DNA of 43,678 nucleotides from Rhodospirillales bacterium (GTDB lineage Bacteria > Pseudomonadota > Alphaproteobacteria > Acetobacterales > Acetobacteraceae): NCBI GenBank assembly GCA_025352565.1, contig JANXTF010000051.1, positions 1 to 43,678 of the forward strand, written 5' to 3'. Position numbers and translations under genes: made by a program. Positions 16,444 through 25,000 of this stretch are shown one piece after another. The notes below the pieces were generated by a model. That model did no database searches and was not told the origin of the DNA. It worked only from the letters and a program-made list of their open reading frames with translations. How positions within the stretch are numbered: position 1 is the first letter of the stretch; the number at the start of each line of letters is the position of its first letter.

Positions 16444-18851
16444 AATCCCATGTGCGCGTGGCCGTCATCGGCGGCGGCGTGGTCGGGGCCAGCGTGCTCT
16501 ACCACCTGACCAAGCTCGGCTGGTCCGACGTGGTGCTACTGGAACGCGACGAACTTACCTGCGGCTCCACCTGGCACGCGGCCGGCGGGATGCACACGCT
16601 GAACGGCGATCCAAACGTCGCCAAGCTGCAGAAATACACCATCGAGCTGTATCGCGAGATCGAGGCCATCTCGGGCGTCTCCTGCGGACTGCACATGCCG
16701 GGCGGACTGATGCTGGCGGGCACCGCCGCGCGCATGGACTGGCTGAAAGGCGCCGTCGCCAAAGGCAGCTATCTGGGCATGGATGCGGCCTTGATTTCGA
16801 TCGAGGAGGCGCATCGCCTGCTCCCGCTGATCGACAAAACCCGCTTCGTCGGCGCGCTATGGGACCCGCTGGACGGCCATGTCGATCCATACGGCGTCAC
16901 CCATGCCTACGCCAAATGCGCCACCATGGCGGGTGCCGAAATCCACCGCCAAACAATGGTGCGGGAATTGCTGCCGCGCGCGGATGGCGGTTGGGATGTG
17001 ATCACCGATCGGGGGAGCATCATCGCCGAGCACGTCGTGAACGCGGGCGGGCTGTGGGCGCGCGAAGTCGGGCGGATGGTCGGCATCGAGCTGCCAGTGC
17101 TGGCGATGGAGCACCAATACCTCATCACCGAGGATGTCCCGCATCTGCTGCCCGACCACGAATTGCCGCACACGATCGACTTCGAGGGCGAGATCTATCT
17201 GCGTCAGGAGCGTCAGGGCGTGCTGCTGGGCACCTACGAGCATGACGGCGTGCCATGGTCCGCTCGCGCCACGCCGTGGGATTTCAAGGCGGAATTGCTG
17301 CCATCCGATCTCGACCGCATCGCCGGCAACCTCGAAGTCGGCTTCGCGCATTTCCCGGCGCTCGCCGACGCCGGCATCAGGAAGATCATCAACGGCCCGT
17401 TCACCTTCGCCCCCGACGGCAATCCGCTGATCGGCCCGGTGCGCGGGCGACCGGGCTACTGGGTCGCGTGCGGCGTGATGGCGGGCTTCAGCCAGGGCGG
17501 CGGCGTGGGCCTTGCATTGTCCAACTGGATGGTGAACGGCGATCCTGGGTCCGACGTGTGGGCAATGGACGTGGCGCGCTACGGCGATTGGGCGACCCCT
17601 GCCTACACCCAGGCCAAGGTGCGCGAGAATTACGGCCGCCGCTTCAGCGTGAGCTTCCCCAACGAGGAACTCCAAGCCGCCCGCCCGTTGCGGACCACGG
17701 CGCTGTACGACCGCCAGAAAGCGAAAGGTGCCGTGTTCGGCGCGGCCTGGGGACTGGAATACCCATTGTGGTTCGCCGCCCAAGGCATGCTCCCAGCGGA
17801 GGACGTGACGTTCCGCCGCTCCAACGCGCATGGTCCGATCGGCGAGGAGGTGCGCGCGGTGCGCCAGGGCGTCGGCGTCATCGACACCAGCGGCTACGCC
17901 CGGTACGCGTTCTCGGGGCCGCAAGCCGAAAGCTTCCTTGATCGCGTCCTGGCCAACCGCCTGCCACCGGTCGGGCGCATCGCGTTGGCGCCGATGTTGA
18001 ACGAGGCCGGGCGCCTGATCGGCGACTTCACCGTGGCCCGCCTCGCGCCCGACCTGTTTCACGTGTTCGGCACGGGTGCTGCCGAAGACTACCATTCGCG
18101 GTGGTGGGAGGCCCACGCGCCCGCCACCGGCCTCACGATGACGCCGCTGCGCGACGCACTGGCCGGGCTGTCCATCGCCGGCCCCCGGGCCCGCGAATTG
18201 CTGGCCGCGCTCACGACCGTGGACGTGTCCAACGCGGCATTTCCGTTCATGCACTATCGTCGCATGGATATCGGCATGGCGCCCGCGACGGTCGGGCGGC
18301 TGAGCTTCACCGGCGATCTGGGTTATGAGATTTGGGTGGCGCCGGATCGGCTGATCGGCCTGTACCAGACGCTGTTCGCCGCCGGTGCACCGCTGGGCTT
18401 GCGCGACGTCGGCCTGCGTGCGCTGAACTCCATGCGTCTGGAAAAGAGCTTCGGCACATGGGCGCGCGAGTACCGGCCGATCTACGGCCCGTTCGAGGCT
18501 GGGCTGGGGCGGTTCATCAACTTCAGGAAGGGCGAATTCATCGGCCGTGCCGCCGCACTCGCGGAAAAGACGAATGGATCGGAACGCCGGCTGGTGGCGA
18601 TGTCGGTGGCTGCCGATGACGCCGATGTGGTGGGCGACGAGCCGGTTCGCCGCGACGGCAAGGCGGTCGGCTGGGTCACCTCGGGCGGCTACGGCCACTC
18701 GGTCGGGCAGTCGATCGCGCTGGCCTACGTACCGACGGAGATGGCGGCCGATGGAGCCATGTTCGAAGTCGAGGTCCTCGACCGGATGTGGCCCGCGCGC
18801 ATCGTCGCGGCGGCGTTGTTCGATCCGGAAGGGACGCGGATGCGGGGCTAG
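16440..18851 (+). CDS. Dimethylglycine/sarcosine dehydrogenase-like FAD enzyme with GcvT domain
   Basis: Two-module flavoenzyme of 803 residues that oxidatively demethylates N-methylated amino acids and passes the one-carbon unit to tetrahydrofolate. The N-terminal DAO-type oxidoreductase (about 1-370) has the dinucleotide motif VIGGGVVGASVLYHL and the STWHAAGG motif, where H46 corresponds to the histidine covalently bound to FAD in dimethylglycine and sarcosine dehydrogenases. The C-terminal folate-binding aminomethyltransferase region (about 430-800) includes GVGVIDTSGYARYAFSGPQA and YEIWVAPDRLIGLYQTLFAA. The ATG overlaps the MFS stop. Substrates known for the family are dimethylglycine, sarcosine and related methylated amines; which applies is not visible. 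Confidence 0.9.
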   Translation: MKSHVRVAVIGGGVVGASVLYHLTKLGWSDVVLLERDELTCGSTWHAAGGMHTLNGDPNVAKLQKYTIELYREIEAISGVSCGLHMPGGLMLAGTAARMDWLKGAVAKGSYLGMDAALISIEEAHRLLPLIDKTRFVGALWDPLDGHVDPYGVTHAYAKCATMAGAEIHRQTMVRELLPRADGGWDVITDRGSIIAEHVVNAGGLWAREVGRMVGIELPVLAMEHQYLITEDVPHLLPDHELPHTIDFEGEIYLRQERQGVLLGTYEHDGVPWSARATPWDFKAELLPSDLDRIAGNLEVGFAHFPALADAGIRKIINGPFTFAPDGNPLIGPVRGRPGYWVACGVMAGFSQGGGVGLALSNWMVNGDPGSDVWAMDVARYGDWATPAYTQAKVRENYGRRFSVSFPNEELQAARPLRTTALYDRQKAKGAVFGAAWGLEYPLWFAAQGMLPAEDVTFRRSNAHGPIGEEVRAVRQGVGVIDTSGYARYAFSGPQAESFLDRVLANRLPPVGRIALAPMLNEAGRLIGDFTVARLAPDLFHVFGTGAAEDYHSRWWEAHAPATGLTMTPLRDALAGLSIAGPRARELLAALTTVDVSNAAFPFMHYRRMDIGMAPATVGRLSFTGDLGYEIWVAPDRLIGLYQTLFAAGAPLGLRDVGLRALNSMRLEKSFGTWAREYRPIYGPFEAGLGRFINFRKGEFIGRAAALAEKTNGSERRLVAMSVAADDADVVGDEPVRRDGKAVGWVTSGGYGHSVGQSIALAYVPTEMAADGAMFEVEVLDRMWPARIVAAALFDPEGTRMRG

Positions 18852-18894
18852 AGCCACATCGGCGGTAACGACAAGCCGTCCCGCGCGGGCCTGG

Positions 18895-20067
18895 TCAAAG
18901 CCCGGCATCCGCCAACAGCCGTTCCACCACGATCTTCTGGAACTTGTGGGTCGTGTCCTCCATCACGGGCGAGAACACGCTGCCGGACATCGCGGGCGAA
19001 CGGCAGCCGATCTGGAGGCGCTGCACGATGTCGATGTCCTCGCCGTTCACCAACGCGATGAGGTCGATCATCTGCGCGCGTGCCGCCGAAAACTCGGGTC
19101 GCATCGCGGCATCTCCGATGAAGAAGAACTCGAAACGCTCGACCGTCCGATCCACCGCAACCGGCTGGATGATGAACGCATAGACGTGGTTGGCATGCAC
19201 GCCGATCATGACGTTCGGAAACAGTTCGACGTACTCCGCGCGCTTCAGCGCGTCGGCGTCGAGGCCGGGGAATGTCGGCAACGGATGCGCGGGCGTGACC
19301 GGTGGCGGCGCGAAGTTGCGGCTGCCGACGCCGACGAAGCGTTCGCCATCGGTGATGTGCAACGTGTGCTTGACGGACGAGACGCTGTTCAGCTGCGGAT
19401 GCACGAACGGCAGGTGGTAGCGTTCCACGAAATTTTCGATGGCGAGCTTCCAATTGGCGGCAAGCTCGAAGCGTAATCCGCCGCCCGCGCGCAACAGGCC
19501 GAAATCATACCCCGCCCAACGCGCTTTCAGCGGCGCCAGCAGATCGCCCAGCGGTGCCGCGTCCATATCGAGGTTCACGAAGATCAGCGGACCCCACGTC
19601 TCGCAACGCACCCGGCGCAAGCCATGCGCCGCCGGGTCGAAACCGTCATGGCCATGCACGCCGGGTCCGCAGAAGCTTGGGGTTCGCAGGAGCGTGCCGT
19701 CGAGCGCGTAGGACCAGGCGTGGTAGGGACACACGACGGCGCGGCCCTCGGTGGGCGCCGCCACAAGCTGCGCGCCACGATGGCGACAGATGTTGTGGAA
19801 GGCGCGGATCACCCCATCCGCGCCTTGCACCAGCAGCAGCGGAATGCCGGCGATCTCGATCGGGGTCTGGTGGCCGGGTGCGGGCACGTCCCCCGCCACC
19901 CCGGCGCAGACCCAGTTGCGGCTGAACGTCAGGTCGCGTTCGGCATCGAAGAAATCGCGATCGGTGTAGGCCACCCCCGGCAGGCCGGTGGCACTTCCGG
20001 TGGGCTGAAAAAGGCGCGCGCGGATTTCAGGAGTGAGAATGCGGGCAACAACATCGGCGGCAGGCAT
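18895..20067 (-). CDS. Rieske oxygenase alpha subunit (betaine demethylase/ring-hydroxylating type)
   Basis: Rieske-type mononuclear iron oxygenase, 390 residues. The [2Fe-2S] cluster ligands are C94-R-H96 and C113-P-Y-H116 (CRHRGAQ and CPYHAWSY). The catalytic iron site is NFVERYHLPFVH with H218 and H223; a carboxylate ligand probably lies in NGEDIDIVQR near 344-346. This arrangement is shared by ring hydroxylases and by N-demethylases for glycine betaine, stachydrine and carnitine. Sitting tail to tail with the dimethylglycine dehydrogenase-like gene, it is most simply a first-step N-demethylase (inference). No reductase gene is next to it. Its ribosome binding site lies in a hairpin. Confidence 0.88.
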   Translation of the reverse strand: MPAADVVARILTPEIRARLFQPTGSATGLPGVAYTDRDFFDAERDLTFSRNWVCAGVAGDVPAPGHQTPIEIAGIPLLLVQGADGVIRAFHNICRHRGAQLVAAPTEGRAVVCPYHAWSYALDGTLLRTPSFCGPGVHGHDGFDPAAHGLRRVRCETWGPLIFVNLDMDAAPLGDLLAPLKARWAGYDFGLLRAGGGLRFELAANWKLAIENFVERYHLPFVHPQLNSVSSVKHTLHITDGERFVGVGSRNFAPPPVTPAHPLPTFPGLDADALKRAEYVELFPNVMIGVHANHVYAFIIQPVAVDRTVERFEFFFIGDAAMRPEFSAARAQMIDLIALVNGEDIDIVQRLQIGCRSPAMSGSVFSPVMEDTTHKFQKIVVERLLADAGL

Positions 20068-20092
20068 GACGTACTCCTGGACGGACCAGGAG
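20068..20092 (-). promoter_or_regulatory. Hairpin occluding the Rieske gene ribosome binding site
   Basis: On the minus strand CTCCTGG, a 5-nt loop TCCGT, then CCAGGAG form a perfect 7-bp stem (arms at 20086-20092 and 20074-20080). The Shine-Dalgarno AGGAG is wholly within the second arm, and the ATG follows after 6 nt. When folded, the site would be unavailable to the ribosome, so translation may need melting, a binding protein or an upstream refold. Confidence 0.6.
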
Positions 20093-20208
20093 CATTTGGC
20101 GGCAACGCCCGGCGCGGAACCAATGCAAAAAACAGATCGGCTGCGCCGTTCCTGAATATTGGCCCGCTTTCGGTCTTTGATTCCCTGGCGGATCGAGTCA
20201 CAAGCGGT

Positions 20209-20226
20209 AAAGACACTCGAGTCTTT
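20209..20226 (+). promoter_or_regulatory. Imperfect palindrome just upstream of the Hint gene ribosome binding site
   Basis: AAAGACACTCGAGTCTTT is a near-palindrome centred on CTCGAG, with AAAGA/TCTTT outer arms and a two-base offset. It ends two bases before CGGAGAG, the ribosome binding site of the gene starting at 20238. It could be an operator or a short leader hairpin; no regulator can be named. Confidence 0.35.
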
Positions 20227-20237
20227 CGGAGAGCCAC

Positions 20238-22568
20238 ATGCCGATAAATCCCCTCGCGGGCTTTGCGCTGACCGTCAAGGGGCTGGTCGATGGCGCCAGT
20301 GGCTCAACCGCCTACACCTACGAAACGCTGGCGCACGGCGCGAGCGATATTCCGCTGGTGACGCTGACCGGCACGGCGACCCCGTCGATCTACACCGACT
20401 GCTCCGGCTGGGTAAACTACGTCCTCGATACGGTGGCGCCGATCCATCAGGCGGTTGCGGCCGCTGAACGCAACGATGCGCGGTTCAATCCGGGGGTGGT
20501 GAACGCCTATGGCGGCCAAGTGACGATTCAGGAGGCCGCACAGCCCTGGGCGCGGGCCGATGTGCTGTCGTACCTGTTCGGAACGGTGGCAAACGGCTCC
20601 GACGGGTTCGTGAACGTCACCGACTTCAGCGGCCTGCAGGCCGGCGACCTGATCGCCTACAGCACCGGCATCTTCACCGACCCCTCCAACCCCGCTGCGG
20701 CGTCGGACCCGACCCTGGTCGCGACCAATGACACCGGCCACACCATGGTCGTACTCGGCACGCCGTTTGCTGTTCCGATGGCGGACTGGGGCAACACCGC
20801 CATTGGCCTCAGCGCCAACGTCGCCGCCGTGTATGCGGTGGCGGTGGTCGATAGCAGCAACATAAGCCACTTCACCCAACTGACCACGTCCAACGCCCCG
20901 GTGGCGTTTACCCAGCCCCAGTCCGACACGCGCTCCTACGCGCCGGTCGCGACGAACCCGCCCAATTTGCCGCCGAGCGTGCCGCAATCCAGCCTGCAGA
21001 GTGGCGGCCTGGGTGCCGGGACGATCTGGTTCGCGGTGGATGCGAGCGGCACGCCGATCCAGTTCCGCTTCGATCTCGGCGATCCTTGGTTTCCAAATCC
21101 CACCACAGGCAGTGGGTCGCAGGCGGCGGCCTCGATCAGCGCCGGCCGGCTGAGCAATGGCATCGACCTCAGCGGAAGTATGCTGGATGCCAACAACCAT
21201 CTGATCGTCAACGCTTTCACGAACGCGGCCCCGATCCTGAACGGCGGCACCTACAACGTCCAGACCGAGACGCTGACCGGCGGCGGCGGCTTGTGGATAC
21301 AGGGCGGCGGTGCGATGAAGCTCGGCGCCGGCAACAGCTTCGCCGGCGGCCTGACCCTGAACGGCGCCACCGTCGAGTTGGCGGGAGCGGGCGCGGCGGG
21401 AACCGGCAGCGTCGCATTCGTGGACGGCAGCGTCTCGACCCTTCTGGTCGACAGCGCGGCGGCGCTCCCGTCGGCCAGCGTGAACAACATCAACGTCGGC
21501 GACCAGATCGATCTTGCCTATCTGACCTTTGGCAGCGGCGGAGCGAGTCTCGCCGCCGGCACGCTCACGGTCCATGCCGGCGCAGGCACGGTGACGTTCG
21601 CGGCAAGCAAGGCCTCTCCCGTCACCGCCTTCGCGACGACGCGCGACGCCACTGGTGGCACGCTCGTCACCGCGGCGTGCTACGCGCAGGGCACCCATAT
21701 CCTCACCCGCGCCGGTGAGGTGTGCATCGAGGATATTCAGGTTGGGGACCTGGTCGCCACCCGCACGGGCTTCGCGCCGGTGCGCTGGCTCGGTCACCGC
21801 CGCGTGGATTGCGCGCGGCATCCGCATCCGCGCTCGGTCATGCCGGTGCGCGTGCGGGCACATGCCTTCGCCGCAAATCAACCGACCCGCGATCTCCTGC
21901 TGTCGCCGGACCACGCGATTCTCGCCGACGGCAACCTCATTCCCATTCGCGCCCTCATCAACGCCACCACCATCGCGCAGGTGGACACCGGCCCCGTCAC
22001 CTACTGGCACATCGAGTTGCCGGCGCATGACGTGATCTTCGCCGAGGGACTTCCCGCCGAAAGCTACCTGGACACGGGCAACCGCAGCGCCTTCGCCAAT
22101 GCCGGGCAACCGGTGAAGCTGCACGTCGATTTCATGCCGGACGCCGACCGCGCGTGGCAAACCAGCGCCTGCGCCCCGCTTGTCGAGGACGGCCCGATTG
22201 TCCTCGCGTTGCGCGAACGGCTCGCCGCCTCCGGTCCGCGCCGCATGCTCGATATCGCGATACACGACGCGGGGAACGCAAGTGCCACGGTCCCGGCTTA
22301 TGTCGATGCCGTTCGGTTGGTCTCGGCCGCCGGCAGACGGGGCCAGGACCGCCGCCGCCTTGGAGCACTTCTCACCGGCCTGCGTTTCGATGGTGAAACG
22401 ATCGGGCTGGACGATGCGCGGCTCGGGCTGGGTTTCCACGCCATCGAGACGCATGGGGACCGCGCGGTGCGCTGGACCGACGGAGAAGCCATCCTCGTGG
22501 TCGGGCAGGCGACCTCCGATCGGCAGCTAGACATCGAGACCGCGGTCGTGACGGCGAAGGCCGCCTGA
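20238..22568 (+). CDS. NlpC/P60-like and Hint-domain protein (candidate self-processing surface protein)
   Basis: A 776-residue three-part protein. Part 1 (about 1-215) resembles an NlpC/P60 cysteine peptidase: TDCSGWV (C55), then LQAGDLIAYS, then DTGHTMVVLG (H168). Part 2 (about 250-475) is Gly/Ala/Ser/Asn-rich beta-strand sequence (ILNGGTYNVQTETLTGGGGL, GGLTLNGATVELAGAG) like autotransporter passenger repeats. Part 3 (about 478-776) is a Hint domain of the Hint_2 kind: C481 in AACYAQGTHILT, VGDLVATRTGFAPVRWLGHR, LLLSPDHAIL (H559), YWHIELPAHDVIFAEGLPAE, and the acidic tail usual for such proteins. Hint folds cut or splice at the leading Cys, so C481 would release the N-terminal 480 residues. 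There is no obvious Sec signal, so export may be type I or leaderless. GGAGAG supports the start. Confidence 0.8.
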   Translation: MPINPLAGFALTVKGLVDGASGSTAYTYETLAHGASDIPLVTLTGTATPSIYTDCSGWVNYVLDTVAPIHQAVAAAERNDARFNPGVVNAYGGQVTIQEAAQPWARADVLSYLFGTVANGSDGFVNVTDFSGLQAGDLIAYSTGIFTDPSNPAAASDPTLVATNDTGHTMVVLGTPFAVPMADWGNTAIGLSANVAAVYAVAVVDSSNISHFTQLTTSNAPVAFTQPQSDTRSYAPVATNPPNLPPSVPQSSLQSGGLGAGTIWFAVDASGTPIQFRFDLGDPWFPNPTTGSGSQAAASISAGRLSNGIDLSGSMLDANNHLIVNAFTNAAPILNGGTYNVQTETLTGGGGLWIQGGGAMKLGAGNSFAGGLTLNGATVELAGAGAAGTGSVAFVDGSVSTLLVDSAAALPSASVNNINVGDQIDLAYLTFGSGGASLAAGTLTVHAGAGTVTFAASKASPVTAFATTRDATGGTLVTAACYAQGTHILTRAGEVCIEDIQVGDLVATRTGFAPVRWLGHRRVDCARHPHPRSVMPVRVRAHAFAANQPTRDLLLSPDHAILADGNLIPIRALINATTIAQVDTGPVTYWHIELPAHDVIFAEGLPAESYLDTGNRSAFANAGQPVKLHVDFMPDADRAWQTSACAPLVEDGPIVLALRERLAASGPRRMLDIAIHDAGNASATVPAYVDAVRLVSAAGRRGQDRRRLGALLTGLRFDGETIGLDDARLGLGFHAIETHGDRAVRWTDGEAILVVGQATSDRQLDIETAVVTAKAA

Positions 22569-22586
22569 CCGGCGTCAGGCGGCCTT
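22557..22586. terminator. Bidirectional terminator shared by the Hint and MscS genes
   Basis: AAGGCCGCCTGAC (22557-22569), loop CGGC, and GTCAGGCGGCCTT (22574-22586) form a perfect 13-bp inverted repeat. It contains the TGA of both convergent genes, 22566-22568 on plus and 22575-22577 on minus. There is no long T-run on either side, so it may work as a strong GC hairpin or with Rho. Confidence 0.75.
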
Positions 22587-24893
22587 GTCGATCATCTCCA
22601 ATGCAGGCATCTCCGGCGGCGGCATCTCCGGGGCCGGTCCGAGCGGCGTCCCACGCGGCGTGTGGCCGTTGCCCACCGGCACGCCCATCCGATCGCCGAG
22701 GCGAAGGATGCCGAGCATGAGTTCGTGCCGCGTGGCGCGTTCATCCGCGCCGGAAACCACGTCGAGATAGAACACGGCGTCGATCTGGAAGCCGGCGGGC
22801 GTCAGCGTCGTCACACCCACCTGTGTCTTGTCGGGCACCACCTTGGCATTCTGATCCAATACGTCCCGCAAGGCCGAGGTGAACGCGTCCACATCCCGCG
22901 GGTCGGTGCTGAACGGCAGCACCAGCGACATGGTGACCAGGCGATAGCGCCGGCTGCCGAGGTTGTTGATGGTCGCGTCGGACAGCTTGCCGTTCGGCAC
23001 CACGATCACGCTGTCCTCGGCGGTGCGGATGCGGGTCGAGCGGATGCCGACATGCTCCACCACACCTTTGGTGTCGCCAGCGACGATCGTGTCGCCACGG
23101 CGGAATGGCTTGTCGATGACAAGGATACCCGCACCGAACACGTTCGATATCGTCTCCTTCGACGCGAAGGCGACCGCCAGTCCGCCGATCCCGAGGCCCG
23201 CGATCACGCCGTCGTAGGGAATGGACAGCGTGTTGGCGACATAGATCACGCCCGCGATGACCATGACGACACGCAGCAGGAATACCAGCATCGACACGCT
23301 GATCTCGTCCAGGGTGCGGGTTTTCATGTCCGCCCTCCGCGCGGCGCCCGCGCTCAAGGCGTCCAGCAACTGCCAGCCGCTCCAGACCGCCGTTATGGCG
23401 ATGACGATGGCGCTCACCCCGTCCGACACGTGGCGGAACGCGAATGGCAGGCCGAGGAAACGGGTAGCGATTTTCCAGATGATCGCCGTGAGCAGGAGCC
23501 GCAGCGGCCATCTCAGCCGCCGCTCGGACGGCGCCGCGGCCGGAGGCAGAAGCGCGTGCAGCAGCCTGATGAACGACCAGGTCACCAGGACCGACAGGGC
23601 GAAGCCGAGCACCACGACCAGAAAGGCCGCCACCAACTGCCAGTCTTCCGTGGCACCGAAGCGATGCAGCAGGAAGGGTGCGTTCAGCACCACTTGATGC
23701 CGCAGCGCAAAAAACGGCGTCTCGGGCGAGCGCGACACACCGCCCGGCACCACCGACATCGACCCGATGGCGCCATAGATGTCGCGCGCCGCGCGCACGC
23801 TGGCCGGCGTGAACTTCCAGGGCGCGGCGGGATCGGTCCCGGTTGGCGCGATCGCGATCGTGCCGACCGGGTGAACAAAATGAACGTAGGCGTTGCGATC
23901 GGCCGGATCGTCCGGGATCTCCTGCATGATGATGAGGCTCACGCGGTCGAGCACATGCTTGAGGTACATCGCCGCCAGCGTGCCCTCCTCCTCCCGCGTG
24001 GCTTCCTGCAGTTCCGAGAGGTTGAGCGTGGAGATGGCCTGAAGCCGGCCCTGTCCGTCCCAGTCACCGAACGAGTCGAGGAAGCTCCGCATCGTGTCGC
24101 GCGCGCCGTGCAGGTCCAGATAGCCGGCCCGGCCAGGAGCACGGCCGCCGTAGCGGGCCAGCAGGGCGGTGCGATGTTCGGCCAGCGCCACGGCGCCGGG
24201 ATAGACGATGCGCCATTTGCCGGCCGCGTTGCGATGGAAGGTGAGCGGCAGGTTGGCCTGCGTCCCGTCCTGCGCCAGCTTGATCCGCACCGTGTCATCG
24301 GCGACGTCGGCGGGAATATCGTAAAAATGCAACGTGGTGAGATCGACGAGATCGAAGATGTCCCGCGCCGCTTCCAGCCGTTGCAGGCGCGTGAGACCGG
24401 CGGCCTTCTCGCCGAATTCCAGCACCGAGCGGGCCCGCCCGATATCCTCGGCGACCCCAGCCCGCGCCCGGCCCGCCGCCAGAATGAAACTGCGCAGCAG
24501 GGCGCGGGGGCTGCTCTGGTCCATGACGGTGAGGCGGGCGAAGCGGTCCACCTTGGCGGCACTCCACCACTCGCCGGTATCGAACCGCCCGAAGAACGTC
24601 TGCCCATCCGGCGCCAGCCGGAAACGGAGGGTGCCGGAGCGGTCGTCCTCAGTCCATTTGCCATCGAGGCTGCGACCGTTCGCCTGCGCGTCGATGGCAC
24701 CTCCCAGCAGCGGAAAGCGCCCGGTGACGGCGTTTGCTGTCTGCGTCATCTCGATGCGCGCGCCGCCGCCGGCCCAATGGGCGTCCCACTCGCCAGCCCA
24801 CGGCGTGCCCTGAGCCCATGTGGGAGATGTTGCGAGACACGCGAGCAGCAAGAGAACCGCGTGAATTGACCGGTGGAACCAAGAATGTGTCAT
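22575..24893 (-). CDS. MscS-family mechanosensitive channel with large periplasmic N-terminal region
   Basis: Inner-membrane tension-gated channel, 772 residues, much longer than MscS itself (286). A Sec signal (SIHAVLLLLACLATSPTWAQ) is followed by a periplasmic part of about 380 residues; its first 90 (GEWDAHWAGGGARIEMTQTA, LDGKWTEDDRSGTLRFRLAP) look like an antiparallel beta-sandwich or lipocalin-like unit. Several membrane segments follow (LVAAFLVVVLGFALSVLVTW, VSMLVFLLRVVMVIAGVIYV). The pore helix and MscS beta domain are clear: VIAGLGIGGLAVAFASKETI, FRRGDTIVAGDTKGVVEHVG, VVPNGKLSDATINN. The ATG at 24893 gives a clean signal peptide; a GTG at 24932 is possible. The proline-rich end TPLGPAPEMPPPEMPALEM stops at KAA, as does the convergent Hint protein. 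Confidence 0.9.
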   Translation of the reverse strand: MTHSWFHRSIHAVLLLLACLATSPTWAQGTPWAGEWDAHWAGGGARIEMTQTANAVTGRFPLLGGAIDAQANGRSLDGKWTEDDRSGTLRFRLAPDGQTFFGRFDTGEWWSAAKVDRFARLTVMDQSSPRALLRSFILAAGRARAGVAEDIGRARSVLEFGEKAAGLTRLQRLEAARDIFDLVDLTTLHFYDIPADVADDTVRIKLAQDGTQANLPLTFHRNAAGKWRIVYPGAVALAEHRTALLARYGGRAPGRAGYLDLHGARDTMRSFLDSFGDWDGQGRLQAISTLNLSELQEATREEEGTLAAMYLKHVLDRVSLIIMQEIPDDPADRNAYVHFVHPVGTIAIAPTGTDPAAPWKFTPASVRAARDIYGAIGSMSVVPGGVSRSPETPFFALRHQVVLNAPFLLHRFGATEDWQLVAAFLVVVLGFALSVLVTWSFIRLLHALLPPAAAPSERRLRWPLRLLLTAIIWKIATRFLGLPFAFRHVSDGVSAIVIAITAVWSGWQLLDALSAGAARRADMKTRTLDEISVSMLVFLLRVVMVIAGVIYVANTLSIPYDGVIAGLGIGGLAVAFASKETISNVFGAGILVIDKPFRRGDTIVAGDTKGVVEHVGIRSTRIRTAEDSVIVVPNGKLSDATINNLGSRRYRLVTMSLVLPFSTDPRDVDAFTSALRDVLDQNAKVVPDKTQVGVTTLTPAGFQIDAVFYLDVVSGADERATRHELMLGILRLGDRMGVPVGNGHTPRGTPLGPAPEMPPPEMPALEMIDKAA

Positions 24894-25000
24894 CGACCTG
24901 TGCCGTGAAACGAACGAATGTTCCCGGTACACTTTCCGCAGAGACCGATCACGTCAAGGTGAAAGGCGATCGCACCGCTTTTTGGAACTTTGCCGCCTAG

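Noticed and set aside
16857-18908. A 683-codon minus-strand frame opposite the dimethylglycine-dehydrogenase-like gene
   Set aside because: It is a shadow of the opposite gene's codon bias, with low-complexity His/Arg/Ala composition and no motif.
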